DNA of 64,000 nt. It comes from JACPNO01 sp963825405. Its GTDB lineage: Bacteria; Acidobacteriota; Terriglobia; Bryobacterales; Bryobacteraceae. The position numbers and the translations under genes are program-made. The stretch's first letter is position 1. Every line of letters starts with the position of its first letter. The stretch covers positions 124,001-188,000 of the forward strand of contig CAWGTB010000002.1 of the NCBI GenBank assembly GCA_963825405.1. The letters are read 5' to 3'. Below, one piece after another: positions 46,016 to 55,358 of this stretch. The notes below the pieces were generated by a model. That model worked only from the letters and a program-made list of their open reading frames with translations, was not told the origin of the DNA and searched no databases.

Positions 46016-47728
46016 CTACTTGGTCAGAACCGGAATGGTGGTCAGCGTTGCGTTAGGCGTGGCGCGTAGCCCTAAAGCTGTGATCTGTCCGCCGGACGTG
46101 GTGTCGAATTCCACGGTGCCGCGTTTTCCCGCGGTGACGGCGTAAGTTGGCGTCAGCAGAAACGATGCTTGCGCGTGTGCAGCCAAGCTGATGGTTGGGT
46201 TGCCCAGCAGCGCGCCAGTGTCGTCGCGCAGAATCGTGTTGACGGCTGCCGCCTGATTGGCGATGTTGGCTAACGCAATTCCGGTAGACACGCCGTGGGT
46301 ATTGTCAAAACCCATGATGAAGCTCCCGCTGGTGCGGGTTTCGAGCGGTACGACGGCTTCCTGTCCCGATCCGCCATCGCGGAAGATAGCAAATCCTCCG
46401 ACGTCGCCGGTGGTGGTTAGGCGCGCCGAGCCCACGACGACGGGCTGCGAGTCGAGACCCTGCGTTTCAATGATCACCGACGTATTCGGGATCATGGTTT
46501 TGGTCACCGAAGCGGCCCCTGTCACGCTGGTGCCCGCCTGCGGGAAATGGAGCGGCAAGGAGAGCGGGTTGCCATTCTGATCGGAAAAATTCAAAGTGAA
46601 CTGGGCCGTGCCCCGGCCGGTATTGACGAACGTAAAAGTGGTCTTCCAGCCGCCGCCGGAGGCGACTTGCGCCATCGAGCCTCCCGCCGTCGTCACGTCA
46701 GCCAGCAGCGGCAGCGTGGTGAGCGCGCCGGCATCGGCACGCAGCCCCAGGAAACTGGTCTGACCGCCCAACGGCATCTGGAATTCGATGGTGCCGCGTT
46801 TCCCTTCAGTCGCCGGATAGTTCTGCGTGAGCAGGAACGACGCATGTCCATGCCCCGGTAGATTGATTGTGGGCGTGGCGAGAGGAACTCCAGCGTCGTC
46901 GCGAATCATCAATGAGAATACAGCGGGCTGCGTCGAGGTGTTGGCGGCGGCCAGGCCGGTTGCCACGCCGCCGGTATTATCGAACGCCAGCACGTATTCG
47001 CTCGCCGTACGGATTTCCAGCGGCACTACCGCTTCCTGATGCGAGGCCGTCACCGTGAACGTGGCGAATCCGGTGACCACGCCGGTTGAGACTAACTGCG
47101 CCCAACCCGTGAGCACGGGGTCGCTGTCTGCGTCCGCCGTCTCGATGACCAACAATGCGCCGGGATTCAACGTCCGATCAACGGTTGAGGCGGCGAGCGG
47201 TCCCGGGTTCTCGACAGACTGGGGAAATGTCAAAGCCAACATCAACGGACCGCCGTTGTCGTCGAAAAAGTTCAGACGGATTTCAGTCGCCGCCGTGCCC
47301 GGGTTGATCAAGGTGAACGTGGTCTTCCAACCACCGGCTGAAGCGATGTGCGCCATCGATCCGACAACAGAGCCATTCGTCAAGGTGCTGCTGACTTGTT
47401 CGATGCTGAACGTGACGCCACCAATGTGAATCGCTCCCGTGCGATCGGCACCGTTGTTGGCGGCAACCTGGTAATGCAGCATGCCGCTGCCGGAGCCGTT
47501 TCCTCCATTTGCGACAGCGACCCAGTTGGTGTCCGGAGATCCCGACCACACGCAACCCGGCGGCGCGATGACACTGACGCTTCCATTGCCGCCCGCGGAC
47601 GCAAATACCGCGCCCGCCGAGGCGAGCGAATACGTGCACACACCCGAAGCTTCTAGGGTGCGCGCAGCCAGAACCGCGGCGAGCGCAGTCAGCAGCGCTG
47701 CTCTAGTGCGGCTTTTCAAAATTCGCAT
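46016..47728 (-). CDS. Secreted protein with BACON-like domain and two large repeats
   Basis: 570 residues from ATG 47728 (MRILKSRTRAALLTALAAVL), with signal peptide ending in LEASG. Residues ~25-115 look like a BACON-type beta-sandwich (VCTYSLASAGAVFASAGG, NGADRTGAIHIGGVTFSIEQ). The rest is a tandem pair of ~220-residue units: first from MAHIASAGGWKTTFTLINPG, second from MAQVASGGGWKTTFTFVNTG. Each includes a QEAVVPLE-RT segment, a FDNT-GV-TG segment, and YP/YA-T-GKRGT-EF near the end. BACON domains bind carbohydrate or glycoproteins in gut and soil bacteria. This design recurs in Solibacter-type genomes from memory; the repeat units have no named function. Confidence 0.75.
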   Translation of the reverse strand: MRILKSRTRAALLTALAAVLAARTLEASGVCTYSLASAGAVFASAGGNGSVSVIAPPGCVWSGSPDTNWVAVANGGNGSGSGMLHYQVAANNGADRTGAIHIGGVTFSIEQVSSTLTNGSVVGSMAHIASAGGWKTTFTLINPGTAATEIRLNFFDDNGGPLMLALTFPQSVENPGPLAASTVDRTLNPGALLVIETADADSDPVLTGWAQLVSTGVVTGFATFTVTASHQEAVVPLEIRTASEYVLAFDNTGGVATGLAAANTSTQPAVFSLMIRDDAGVPLATPTINLPGHGHASFLLTQNYPATEGKRGTIEFQMPLGGQTSFLGLRADAGALTTLPLLADVTTAGGSMAQVASGGGWKTTFTFVNTGRGTAQFTLNFSDQNGNPLSLPLHFPQAGTSVTGAASVTKTMIPNTSVIIETQGLDSQPVVVGSARLTTTGDVGGFAIFRDGGSGQEAVVPLETRTSGSFIMGFDNTHGVSTGIALANIANQAAAVNTILRDDTGALLGNPTISLAAHAQASFLLTPTYAVTAGKRGTVEFDTTSGGQITALGLRATPNATLTTIPVLTK

Positions 47729-47838
47729 GTACCAGGAGAAACCATTTTCATGCGACGGCATAGACCCCATTTGGTTGGCGGAATCGTGCTAGCGGAAGTT
47801 AGCCGGATAGCGGGCGAGCGTGAACCTTGGTTAACTCG

Positions 47839-47979
47839 TCAACGAGAAAACGGCGACATCATCGATTGCCCGACATGCTTAATCGCTGTGAAAACCTGCC
47901 CGGTGGCATCCGGGAACAAGATGGCCAGCCAAAAAACGATAGCGCCAACCACCAGCCAGATGATCGTGTTGTCTTTCAC
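47839..47979 (-). CDS. Possible small membrane protein
   Basis: A 46-residue reading from GTG 47979 (VKDNTIIWLVVGAIVFWLAI) to TGA 47839. One strong membrane helix at residues 6-22, then FPDATGQVFTAIKHVGQSM and a short basic end. The ribosome site is weak (TTGGGGCG). No obvious overlapping better gene is present on the other strand. The protein-like character (helix, charge distribution) is suggestive, not proof. Confidence 0.4.
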   Translation of the reverse strand: MKDNTIIWLVVGAIVFWLAILFPDATGQVFTAIKHVGQSMMSPFSR

Positions 47980-48182
47980 CGCCCCAAACCATAGCGCTGC
48001 CGGGGAAGTAATGCAAGCTGATGAAAACAGCCGGCGCTATCTGTTCGTGTCACGCGACTACACGTTTGGATAGTTTGGCGCGTGGCTTTGGCTTTCCGGT
48101 GGTTCATGATCTCCAAGCGCCGCAATGACTTGAGCGATTGGCACATCAACTGCTTTTGAGTAAGGTTAGAGAGGAGAAAGCA

Positions 48183-48311
48183 ATGAAAATCAAAACGAAT
48201 GTGAAGGCGGGTTTTGAAACCATCGAGCATCTTGATATCGAGCAAGTGCTGAGCATCGGAAGCCAGTCTGTGGGTGTAGGCGCGGGCAAAGTATCTTTCA
48301 ACCCATTCTGA
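48183..48311 (+). CDS. Short KTN-KAG peptide 1
   Basis: 42-residue peptide. It starts MKIKTNVKAG and ends with VGVGAGKVSFNPF. The ribosome site AGAGGAGAAAGCA before ATG 48183 is strong. The peptide has no Cys, no signal peptide by usual rules, but a basic, conserved N-terminus and a variable remainder. Peptide 2 starts 31 bases after its stop and shares the first ten residues apart from two conservative changes (Ile3 to Thr, Val7 to Leu). This leader-plus-variable layout is like precursors of modified peptides, although no modifying enzyme or transporter is adjacent. The next genes are a toxin-antitoxin pair and a tRNA. Confidence 0.6.
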   Translation: MKIKTNVKAGFETIEHLDIEQVLSIGSQSVGVGAGKVSFNPF

Positions 48312-48342
48312 ATAGCGGGCAAGAGTTGAGCGGAGCAAGGCT

Positions 48343-48414
48343 ATGAAAACCAAGACGAACTTAAAGGCCGGAGAAAGAACGCAGCACCCGGCAAATGTCA
48401 CCGTTCCGAGTTGA
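48343..48414 (+). CDS. Short KTN-KAG peptide 2
   Basis: 23-residue peptide beginning MKTKTNLKAGERTQHPANV, from ATG 48343 to TGA 48412-48414. Preceded by GGAGCAAGGCT, a weaker ribosome site than that of peptide 1. The nucleotide stretches before the two starts are alike (gagtaagg... / gagttgag... with GGAG), so the pair looks like a diverged tandem duplication. The peptide is too short for function on its own by usual standards; conservation of the KTN-KAG start is the argument for its being real. Confidence 0.5.
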   Translation: MKTKTNLKAGERTQHPANVTVPS

Positions 48415-48519
48415 AACTCTGAGGGCTCGTCCGATTTCTCATAACTGCCGCAAAGACATTCCTCGCTGGAAATTCCCCGAAGTCAGGAATGCGATTTTCC
48501 GGGCACACACCGGACGGCT

Positions 48520-48539
48520 ATACCGCATTGCGGTATACT
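48520..48539 (+). promoter_or_regulatory. Palindromic operator and -10 box of the toxin-antitoxin operon
   Basis: ATACCGCA-T-TGCGGTAT (48520-48536) is a perfect eight-base palindrome with one central base. TATACT (48534-48539) overlaps its right arm and is a good -10 box. The toxin GTG is at 48548, about eight bases after the -10, so the transcript may start at the start codon (leaderless). Autorepression by the helix-turn-helix antitoxin through this palindrome is the usual design of such modules. Confidence 0.55.
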
Positions 48540-48547
48540 ATTGAACA

Positions 48548-48889
48548 GTGGATGATGCCCCCGAAATCACGGTACTGCAACTGCCAAAGTTCAAGGCCGA
48601 GTCCACAGCGCTGATCGGAACGGATGGCATCGAAGCCGTAGCTGTTTATCTGATTGACCATCCTGATGCTGGCGACGTGATACCGGGATCGGGCGGTGTT
48701 CGGAAGCTGCGATGGGCAGCGAAGGGTAAGGGGAAGCGCGGCGGCGCGCGGATCATCTATCTGTATCTTGTGATTGCGGCCCGCATTTACTTGATGCGGT
48801 GTTACGCCAAGAACGTCAAAACGGATCTGACCGCGGACGAGAAGAAACAACTGCGGCAAATCGCGGCCCATCTGAAAGGAGCGCAATAG
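48548..48889 (+). CDS. HigB/RelE-type toxin
   Basis: 113 residues from GTG 48548. The fold is suggested by the sequence GGVRKLRWAAKGKGKRGGARIIYLYLV followed by RIYLMRCYAKNVKTDLTADEK (each read in parts): the Arg-rich strand pair and Tyr-Ala-Lys-Asn near the C-terminus are hallmarks of HigB-like RelE-family endoribonucleases of the addiction-toxin type. They cut mRNA on the ribosome. The gene is directly before an XRE-type antitoxin, toxin first as in HigBA. There is a palindromic operator just upstream. Start could also be a few codons later; the upstream end lacks a ribosome binding site. Confidence 0.8.
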   Translation: MDDAPEITVLQLPKFKAESTALIGTDGIEAVAVYLIDHPDAGDVIPGSGGVRKLRWAAKGKGKRGGARIIYLYLVIAARIYLMRCYAKNVKTDLTADEKKQLRQIAAHLKGAQ

Positions 48890-48890
48890 A

Positions 48891-49202
48891 ATGCCTAAGA
48901 AAACCGGCGTGAAAAAGACAACCTTCGGCGCAGACCTGATCGAGGGAATGAAACTGGTTCTGGCGCACCAACGGGGTAAGGTTGAGCTGGAGCAGGTCTG
49001 GCCGAGGCCGATCGACGTCAAGGCCATTCGCAAGCGGGTGAAAATGTCTCAGGCCGAATTCTCGCGAGCCTATGGCATCAGCAAGCGCGCCTTGCAGGAG
49101 TGGGAGCAGGGCGGGCGTCAGCCAGATTCGGCCGCACGTGCGTATCTGACGGTTATCGCGCGAGAGCCGGCCGCTGTACGGCGGGCATTGGCCGTTGAAT
49201 AA
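48891..49202 (+). CDS. HigA-like XRE-type antitoxin
   Basis: 103 residues. Central helix-turn-helix: DVKAIRKRVKMSQAEFSRAYG followed by ISKRALQEWEQGGRQPDSAAR (read in two parts). This layout is that of HigA/MqsA-related antitoxins. It neutralises the toxin and represses the operon. ATG 48891 follows the toxin stop after one base; AAAGGAG at 48875-48881 is its ribosome site. It ends 75 bases from the 3' end of tRNA-Val, a usual location for accessory genes. Confidence 0.85.
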   Translation: MPKKTGVKKTTFGADLIEGMKLVLAHQRGKVELEQVWPRPIDVKAIRKRVKMSQAEFSRAYGISKRALQEWEQGGRQPDSAARAYLTVIAREPAAVRRALAVE

Positions 49203-49277
49203 CTTGGCTCTATTCCGCCCTTCCGATGTTTGCGCGGGATTGGGCGTATCGTTGCGCCTGGGATGTTGGATATTAAA

Positions 49278-49354
49278 TGGTGGGCGCGGCAGGACTCGAA
49301 CCTGCGACCTCCTGCGTGTGAAGCAGGCGCTCTAACCAACTGAGCTACGCGCCC
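49278..49354 (-). tRNA. tRNA-Val (anticodon CAC)
   Basis: The minus strand folds into a complete 77-base cloverleaf: acceptor GGGCGCG/CGCGCCC, D arm GCTC/GAGC, anticodon stem CCTGC/GCAGG with loop TTCACAC giving anticodon CAC (Val, codon GTG), T arm GCAGG/CCTGC with TTCGAGT, discriminator A, and CCA encoded in the DNA. Its 3' end faces the toxin-antitoxin pair. Confidence 0.97.
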
Positions 49355-49412
49355 TAAATTCGTGCGCTGGCGGCGAATTTAGTATTATAGCGTTAATGCC
49401 CCAGCGGGAAAC

Positions 49413-50384
<972 letters not shown>

Positions 50385-50399
50385 GTCCGTATCCCATAC

Positions 50400-51480
50400 A
50401 TGAAAACTGCCATTATCGGCCTGCCCATGGTGGGCAAGACATCTCTGTTCACGATCCTGACCGGCGTCCACCAGGAGACGCGCATCGGCTCGACCGCCGT
50501 GCGCACCGGCGTCGCCAAGGTGCCCGACGCGCGTCTGGATGCGCTGGCGAAGCTTTTCGAGCCGCCCAAGATCACGCACGCCACGGTGGAGTATCGTGGA
50601 CATGCCCGCGATCTCCAAGGAGAACGCTGCGCGACCCGAGCTACCTGGCCAGCCTGCGCGTGGTGGACGCGTTTGCGCACGTGCTGCGCCTTTTCGAGGA
50701 CGAGACCGTACCGCACGAAAAGGGCTCCGTCGACCCGCTGCGCGATCTGGAAGACGTCGAGACGGAGCTGATGCTGAGCGATCTGGTGGTGGTCGAGAAG
50801 CGGCTGGAGCGCCTGGATAAAGATCGCAAGAAAATCAAGAATCCGGAGCTCGATCGCGAGTTCGAGCTGCTCGAAAAGTGCAAAGCGACGCTCGAGGCCA
50901 ACCAGCCCGCTGCGGCAGCTGGAGCTCGATGCCGACGACGAGAAGCGCATTCGCGGCTTTCAGTTTCTCTCGCAGAAGCCGATGCTGTACGTGCTGAACC
51001 TCGGCGAGGCGGATGCGCCGCGGCTGCACGAGATGGAGGAGGAATATCGCGCCGGCGCGCTGAAGGGCCGCGCGCACACCGAAGTGACGGCAGTGTGCGG
51101 CAAGATCGAAGCGGAGCTGGCGGAGCTTGCCGCCGACGAAGCGCGCGAATATCTGGCCAGCTACGGGCTGAAGGAATCCGGGCCTGCGAGCGGCTGATCT
51201 CAGCCAGTCCTACCGCTGCTGGGGCTGATGTCGTTTCTGACGGCCGGCGAGACCGAAGTGCGCGCCTGGACCGTTCCGATCGGCAGCACGGCGGTGAAGG
51301 CGGCCGGCGCGATCCACTCCGATTTCGAGAAGAAGTTCATTCGCGCCGAAGTGGTGAACTGGAAGGCGCTGGTCGATCTGGGCGGCTATCCGGGCGTGCG
51401 CGAGAAAGGGCTTGCTGCGCCTGGAAGGCAAGGAATACATCGTCAAGGATGGCGACGTGCTGGTGATCCGGCACGGGTGA
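50400..51480 (+). CDS. ychF: YchF-type GTPase/ATPase (heavily frameshifted)
   Basis: Total length ~360 residues when joined, equal to normal YchF. Pieces in order: MKTAIIGLPMVGKTSLFTIL (P-loop variant), RVVDAFAHVLRLFEDETV, DVETELMLSDLVVVEKRLER, FQFLSQKPMLYVLNLGE, and the C-terminal TGS-like part SFLTAGETEVRAWT, GAIHSDFEKKFIRAEVV and GKEYIVKDGDVLVIR. The P-loop is GLPMVGKTS rather than the usual GxPNVGKST, a variant that also exists in Acidobacteria and relatives from memory. YchF binds ribosomes and hydrolyses ATP preferentially. At least five single-base shifts are present. Confidence 0.85.
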
Positions 51481-51488
51481 GGTGCTGC

Positions 51489-52382
51489 ATGAAATCGATT
51501 TCGCGCCGCGGGTTTTTGGCTAGCGCGGCAGCCGCGGCAACGGTTCGCGAACGCCAAGCCCTATGACGGGCGCACCATGGCCGTCATCACCGCCCACGCC
51601 GACGATTTCACGATTTTCGCCGGCGGCACGATCGCCAAAATGATCGCCGAAGGCTACGCGGCGCACCTGATCCGCATCACCAACGACGAGAAGGATTCCT
51701 ACGATCTTTCCGCCGGCGAGACCAGCCATCGCAATACCACCGAGCTGCGCGCTGCCGCCGACATTATCGGCATCAAAGATATCTACTCGCTTGATTTCCG
51801 CAACGATGAGATGGATGCGCTTTCCGGAAACCGAAGTGCGCGCGCGCCTGATTTTGCTGTTCCGCAAACTCAAGCCGTGGACCATTTTCACCTTCGATCC
51901 GTCCGCCAAGTACGAAGAGAATCCCGGACCACAAGAAGACCGCGCGCGCCGCGGAGGACGCGGCGTGGACGGCGGCCGGGCATCTGTTTTTGCGAAGAGC
52001 AGTTCTCGCTGGGACTGAGGCGGTGGGCGGTGCTCGATCGTTATTACTGGGCGCGCCAGCTGGAGAGTTCCGGACGCCAACAAAATAGTCGACATCCGCG
52101 CCACCATCGAGCGAAGATTCGCGCCGTTCAAGCCCACAAGACCATGATGCGGCACACGGCGTCTCGCTACGAAGGAAAAGCTAGCGCAGGCCAATCTGCG
52201 ACTGCCGCTGCTCGATAAGGTCGATGAAGCTACAGTCAATCGGCTGATAGATATTCAGGTTCGCGAGCGCGCCAAGGCAGCTCGGCGCGAAACACGGCAT
52301 GGAGTACGCCGAGGAATTCCACTACATCCCCCTCGCCGGCGAAGGCAGTTATGTCCAGAAAAATGCCATTCCGCTAAAGTAG
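51489..52382 (+). CDS. PIG-L family deacetylase, exported (heavily frameshifted)
   Basis: Joined length ~297 residues. Start ATG 51489: twin-arginine-type signal SISRRGFLASAAAAAT. Core: VITAHADDFTIFAGGTIAKM, where the family AHPDDE metal motif appears as AHADDF, then RITNDEKDSYDLSAGETSHR, RAAADIIGI, and a C-terminal part with YYWARQLE, HKTMMRHT and EEFHYIPLAGEGSYVQK. Family members remove acetyl from GlcNAc-type sugars, using Zn. The altered motif (Pro to Ala, Glu to Phe) may affect metal binding or reflect a base error. Several frame changes lie around 51560, 51820, 51930, 52010, 52070, 52170 and 52280. It ends at TAG 52382, convergent with lnt. Confidence 0.75.
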
Positions 52383-53837
52383 ACGCCTGGTCGCGCCATT
52401 CCCACACCAGCATCGCGGCGCTCGACAGCGCGCAGAGCAGCGAAAACCAGTCGCCCCAACGCGTGTAGAGCGTAGTTTCCGCGATGTAAGAGTAGCCCGG
52501 TGCGTGACGCCGCTTCGGCGAAGTTAGGCAGCGTTCCCAACACGCGCCCCGCCGGATCGATAGTAGCGGTGATGCCGTCATTGGTAGCGCGCAGCAGCCA
52601 GCGACGGTTTTCTGCGGCGCGCATGCGCACAATCTTGAGATGCTGCCAGCGCGCAGCGCTTGTCGCCATACCATCCGTCATTCGAAATATTGATCAGCAG
52701 TTCGGCGCCGCCCTTCGCGAACCGCCGCACGAAATCCGGGAAGACCGACTCATAACAGATGAACGCCGCGATCTTGTGGTTCTCCACGGGGAAGATCACG
52801 ATCTTGTTGCCCGGTTGGAAATCGCCGGCCTCGCTCGAAATCTTGCGGATGAATCCGAACGGCCACGGCACAAATTCGCCGAACGGCACCAGGTTCACTT
52901 TGTCGTAGCGCCCCAACGGCTCGCCCGCAGGCCCCACCACGAGGGCCGAGTTCAACGGGTCGCCTTTCTGCGTGTGGCCTACGACACCGGCCAGCAAGTA
53001 TGTCTTGGCCTCCCGCGCCAGCGTTGCAGCCACATCGCGAAAGCGCGGATCGTCGTCGTAAAGCGGCGCGGGCACCTCAGGCCAGACGACCAGATCCGGC
53101 GGCTGCTTGTCCGTTAGCACGGCCTGCATGGACAGATAAACCAGCCCGCGCTCCACTCTGTTGACGAACGCGGGAGTCCACGTCCTCGGCTTCAGAGACG
53201 CGCGGCTGCACCAGGATGGCGGTCTGCTCGCCGCGCTTCCACTCGGGCAGACGCGGCAGCACCGCGATAGGCGCGAGCAAAATCAGCCACAGCAATTGCC
53301 AGCGCGGACGCCGTAGAATCGCCACGGCCAGCGCCGTCGCCAGCACTGCGAAACAAAATGAAATTCCGTACACGCCGGTGTATGGTGCGAGACGCATCGG
53401 CACGCTCATGCCGATTCCCGCGTTGCCGAGCGTCAGCCAGGCAAACCCGAGCGATCCATGCGTCACCTCGACCGCCACCCACACCGCCGCAACTCCTGCT
53501 ATCGCCCACGGGCGCCGAATCAATAACCCCGCGGCGCACGCGAACAGGCCCATGTGGATGGCTTTGGCCACGCAGAACAACGCGAACGCCGCCCACGCAA
53601 CGCCCGCGGAGATGCCGGCGTGATCGGCCAGCACAGCTCTGAATCCAGTAGCAGACGCCGCACCAATAGATGATTCCACAGCACTCTCCCAGAAGAAACC
53701 AGTGCAGCGGCCGCTTCTCGCGCGCCAGCGCGACTAGCAGCGGCGTGAGCGCGATCGGTGCGAGCCAGGCGAAATCGAAACGTGGAAACGACGAGGATGA
53801 GCAGAACGGCGGTGGCCGCCGCCAGCAGGAAATTCAA
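52349..53837 (-). CDS. lnt: Apolipoprotein N-acyltransferase (frameshifted)
   Basis: About 495 residues joined. Start TTG 53837 overlaps the lipA stop (TTGA). N-terminal hydrophobic segments begin LNFLLAAATAVLLIL. After several membrane helices (VAVEVTHGSLGFAWLTLGNA) comes the nitrilase-like domain: DLVVWPEVPAPL with catalytic Glu, VNLVPFGEFVPWP preceded by the Lys (YDK), and AAFICYESVFPDFVR with the nucleophile Cys. Then NISNDGWYGD, NRRWLLRATNDGITATIDP, and a final membrane region ETTLYTRWGDWFSLL. It adds the third acyl chain to lipoproteins in the inner membrane. The exact end is uncertain because the last ~100 bases change frame; it overlaps the convergent deacetylase by about 30 bases. 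Confidence 0.85.
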
Positions 53838-54760
53838 TGCCTGGCCCGCTCCGCCTGCTCGCTCACCAGGTCCGCCATGTAGGAGCTGCGAACCAGCGGA
53901 CCGCTGAAGACCATTTTGAAACCGAGCGACAATCCGTGACTCGCGGTATTCCTCGAATTGCTGCGGCTCGATGTAGGCCGCGACTGGAAGATGGCGCCGC
54001 GTGGGCTGTAGATACTGGCCGATGGTCGCGATGTCGGTGCCGTGCTCACGCAGATGCCGCAGAAGCTCCCGCACTTCGCTGGCGGTTTCACCCAGGCCCA
54101 CCATGAATCCGGATTTCGTCATCACATCCGGACGATACTGCCGCGCGAAAGCCAGCACGCGCAGCGATTGCTCATAATCCGCCTGCGGCCGCACCCGCCG
54201 GTAAAGCCGCGCCACGGTCTCCATGTTGTGATTGAAGATGTGCGGGCCAGCGTCCAGCACGCGCGCGACCGCGGCGGTGTCGCCGCAAAAATCCGGCGTC
54301 AGCACTTCAACGCGGGCTTCGGGCAGCGCGCGCCGCACCTCTTCCACTGTTTCCGCGAAGTGGCGCGAGCCGCCATCGGCAAGGTCGTCGCGATTCACGC
54401 TGGTGATCGACGACATGCCGCAGCTTCATTTGCGCCGCCATGCGCGCCACGTTGGCGGGCTCGGCGCGGATCCAGACGCATGTCCTGCTTGCTCGGCGAA
54501 CCCTTTGGCACGGAACAAAATCCGCAGCCGCGCGTGCAGTAATTCCCCAGGATCATGAACGTCGCCGAGCCGCGGTGAAAGCATTCGTGAATGTTGGGGC
54601 AGCGCGCCGATTCGCAAACGGTATGCAGATTGAGCCGCCGCAATTCGGATTTCAAGCGGTTCAAGGATTCGAAATGGGTCGAACTTTTGCGCGCCCACTC
54701 AGGCAGCCGCGGGCCATTAATAAGAGAGGTTCCTGCAATCTGGACGAAGCCGTCGCTCAC
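53834..54760 (-). CDS. lipA: Lipoyl synthase (frameshifted)
   Basis: About 308 residues joined. GTG 54760 begins VSDGFVQIAGTS. It shows the auxiliary cluster CESARCPNIHEC and the radical-SAM triad CTRGCGFCSVPKG, then LRHVVITSVNRDDLADGG, GPHIFNHNMETV, KSGFMVGLGET and GQYLQPTRRHLPV. It inserts sulfur into octanoyl-protein to make lipoyl groups. Frame shifts near 54435 and 53925 separate the parts. The stop TGA overlaps the lnt start; the start lies four bases after the SPOR gene. No lipB is close. Confidence 0.9.
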
Positions 54761-54764
54761 GCGC

Positions 54765-55352
54765 CTATTTTCGCATGATGGGATGGAAGCCCGCGTTTTC
54801 CAAATCGGCTTTGGCTTTGCCCAGCGTGGCGGCATCGGCATACGGCCCTACCACCACGCGAAAAATGGTGCTGTTGGGGCCCGGCATCAATCGCGCAGGA
54901 AATCCTTTGGCCTTTAGATGTCTCGACCACAACACCGGCTTGCGGCTGCGCAACCGCAACCACTTGCAGGAACGTTTGTCCGGGACGCGGCTCAACTGGC
55001 GCAGGTGTTTCGCGCGGCGTTGGCTTCTCTGGCGCGGGCACTACTGACCGTGTGGCGGGCGCGGGCGCTTTGTCGTCATCGGCGGCGGTCTCGGTTGCCT
55101 TGGGCGGTTCGCTCGTGGTTTCTGTGGTGGGAGCCGGCGTTGCAGTTAGCGCGGAGCGGGCCGCGCGCTCTCCGGATTTTGCGTGGTTGCCGCCGGGGCC
55201 GCCGCAGCAGCCATGCTCGCGGGCGCGGAATTGCGACCCACGATGTAGCCCATCGTGAAAAACAGTGCAAACAGAATTACCACAATGAAAAACGCGCTGA
55301 GCAATTGGCGGTTGCCCAGCACCAGCTCGTATTCGCCGTCAGTCTTGGCCAT
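54765..55352 (-). CDS. SPOR-domain membrane protein (frameshifted)
   Basis: About 195 residues joined. The N-terminus MAKTDGEYELVLGNRQLLSA is cytoplasmic, then a single membrane helix (FFIVVILFALFFTMGYIVG), a Pro/Ala/Thr-rich linker, and a C-terminal SPOR domain: TFLQVVAVAQPQA, AKGFPARLMPGPNSTIFRVV, VGPYADAATLGKAKADLENA, ending in GFHPIMRK. SPOR domains bind denuded glycans of septal peptidoglycan, so the protein may act at cell division. Frame shifts near 55150 and 54915. In operon with slipin, nfeD, lipA and lnt. Confidence 0.8.
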
Positions 55353-55358
55353 AATCCT

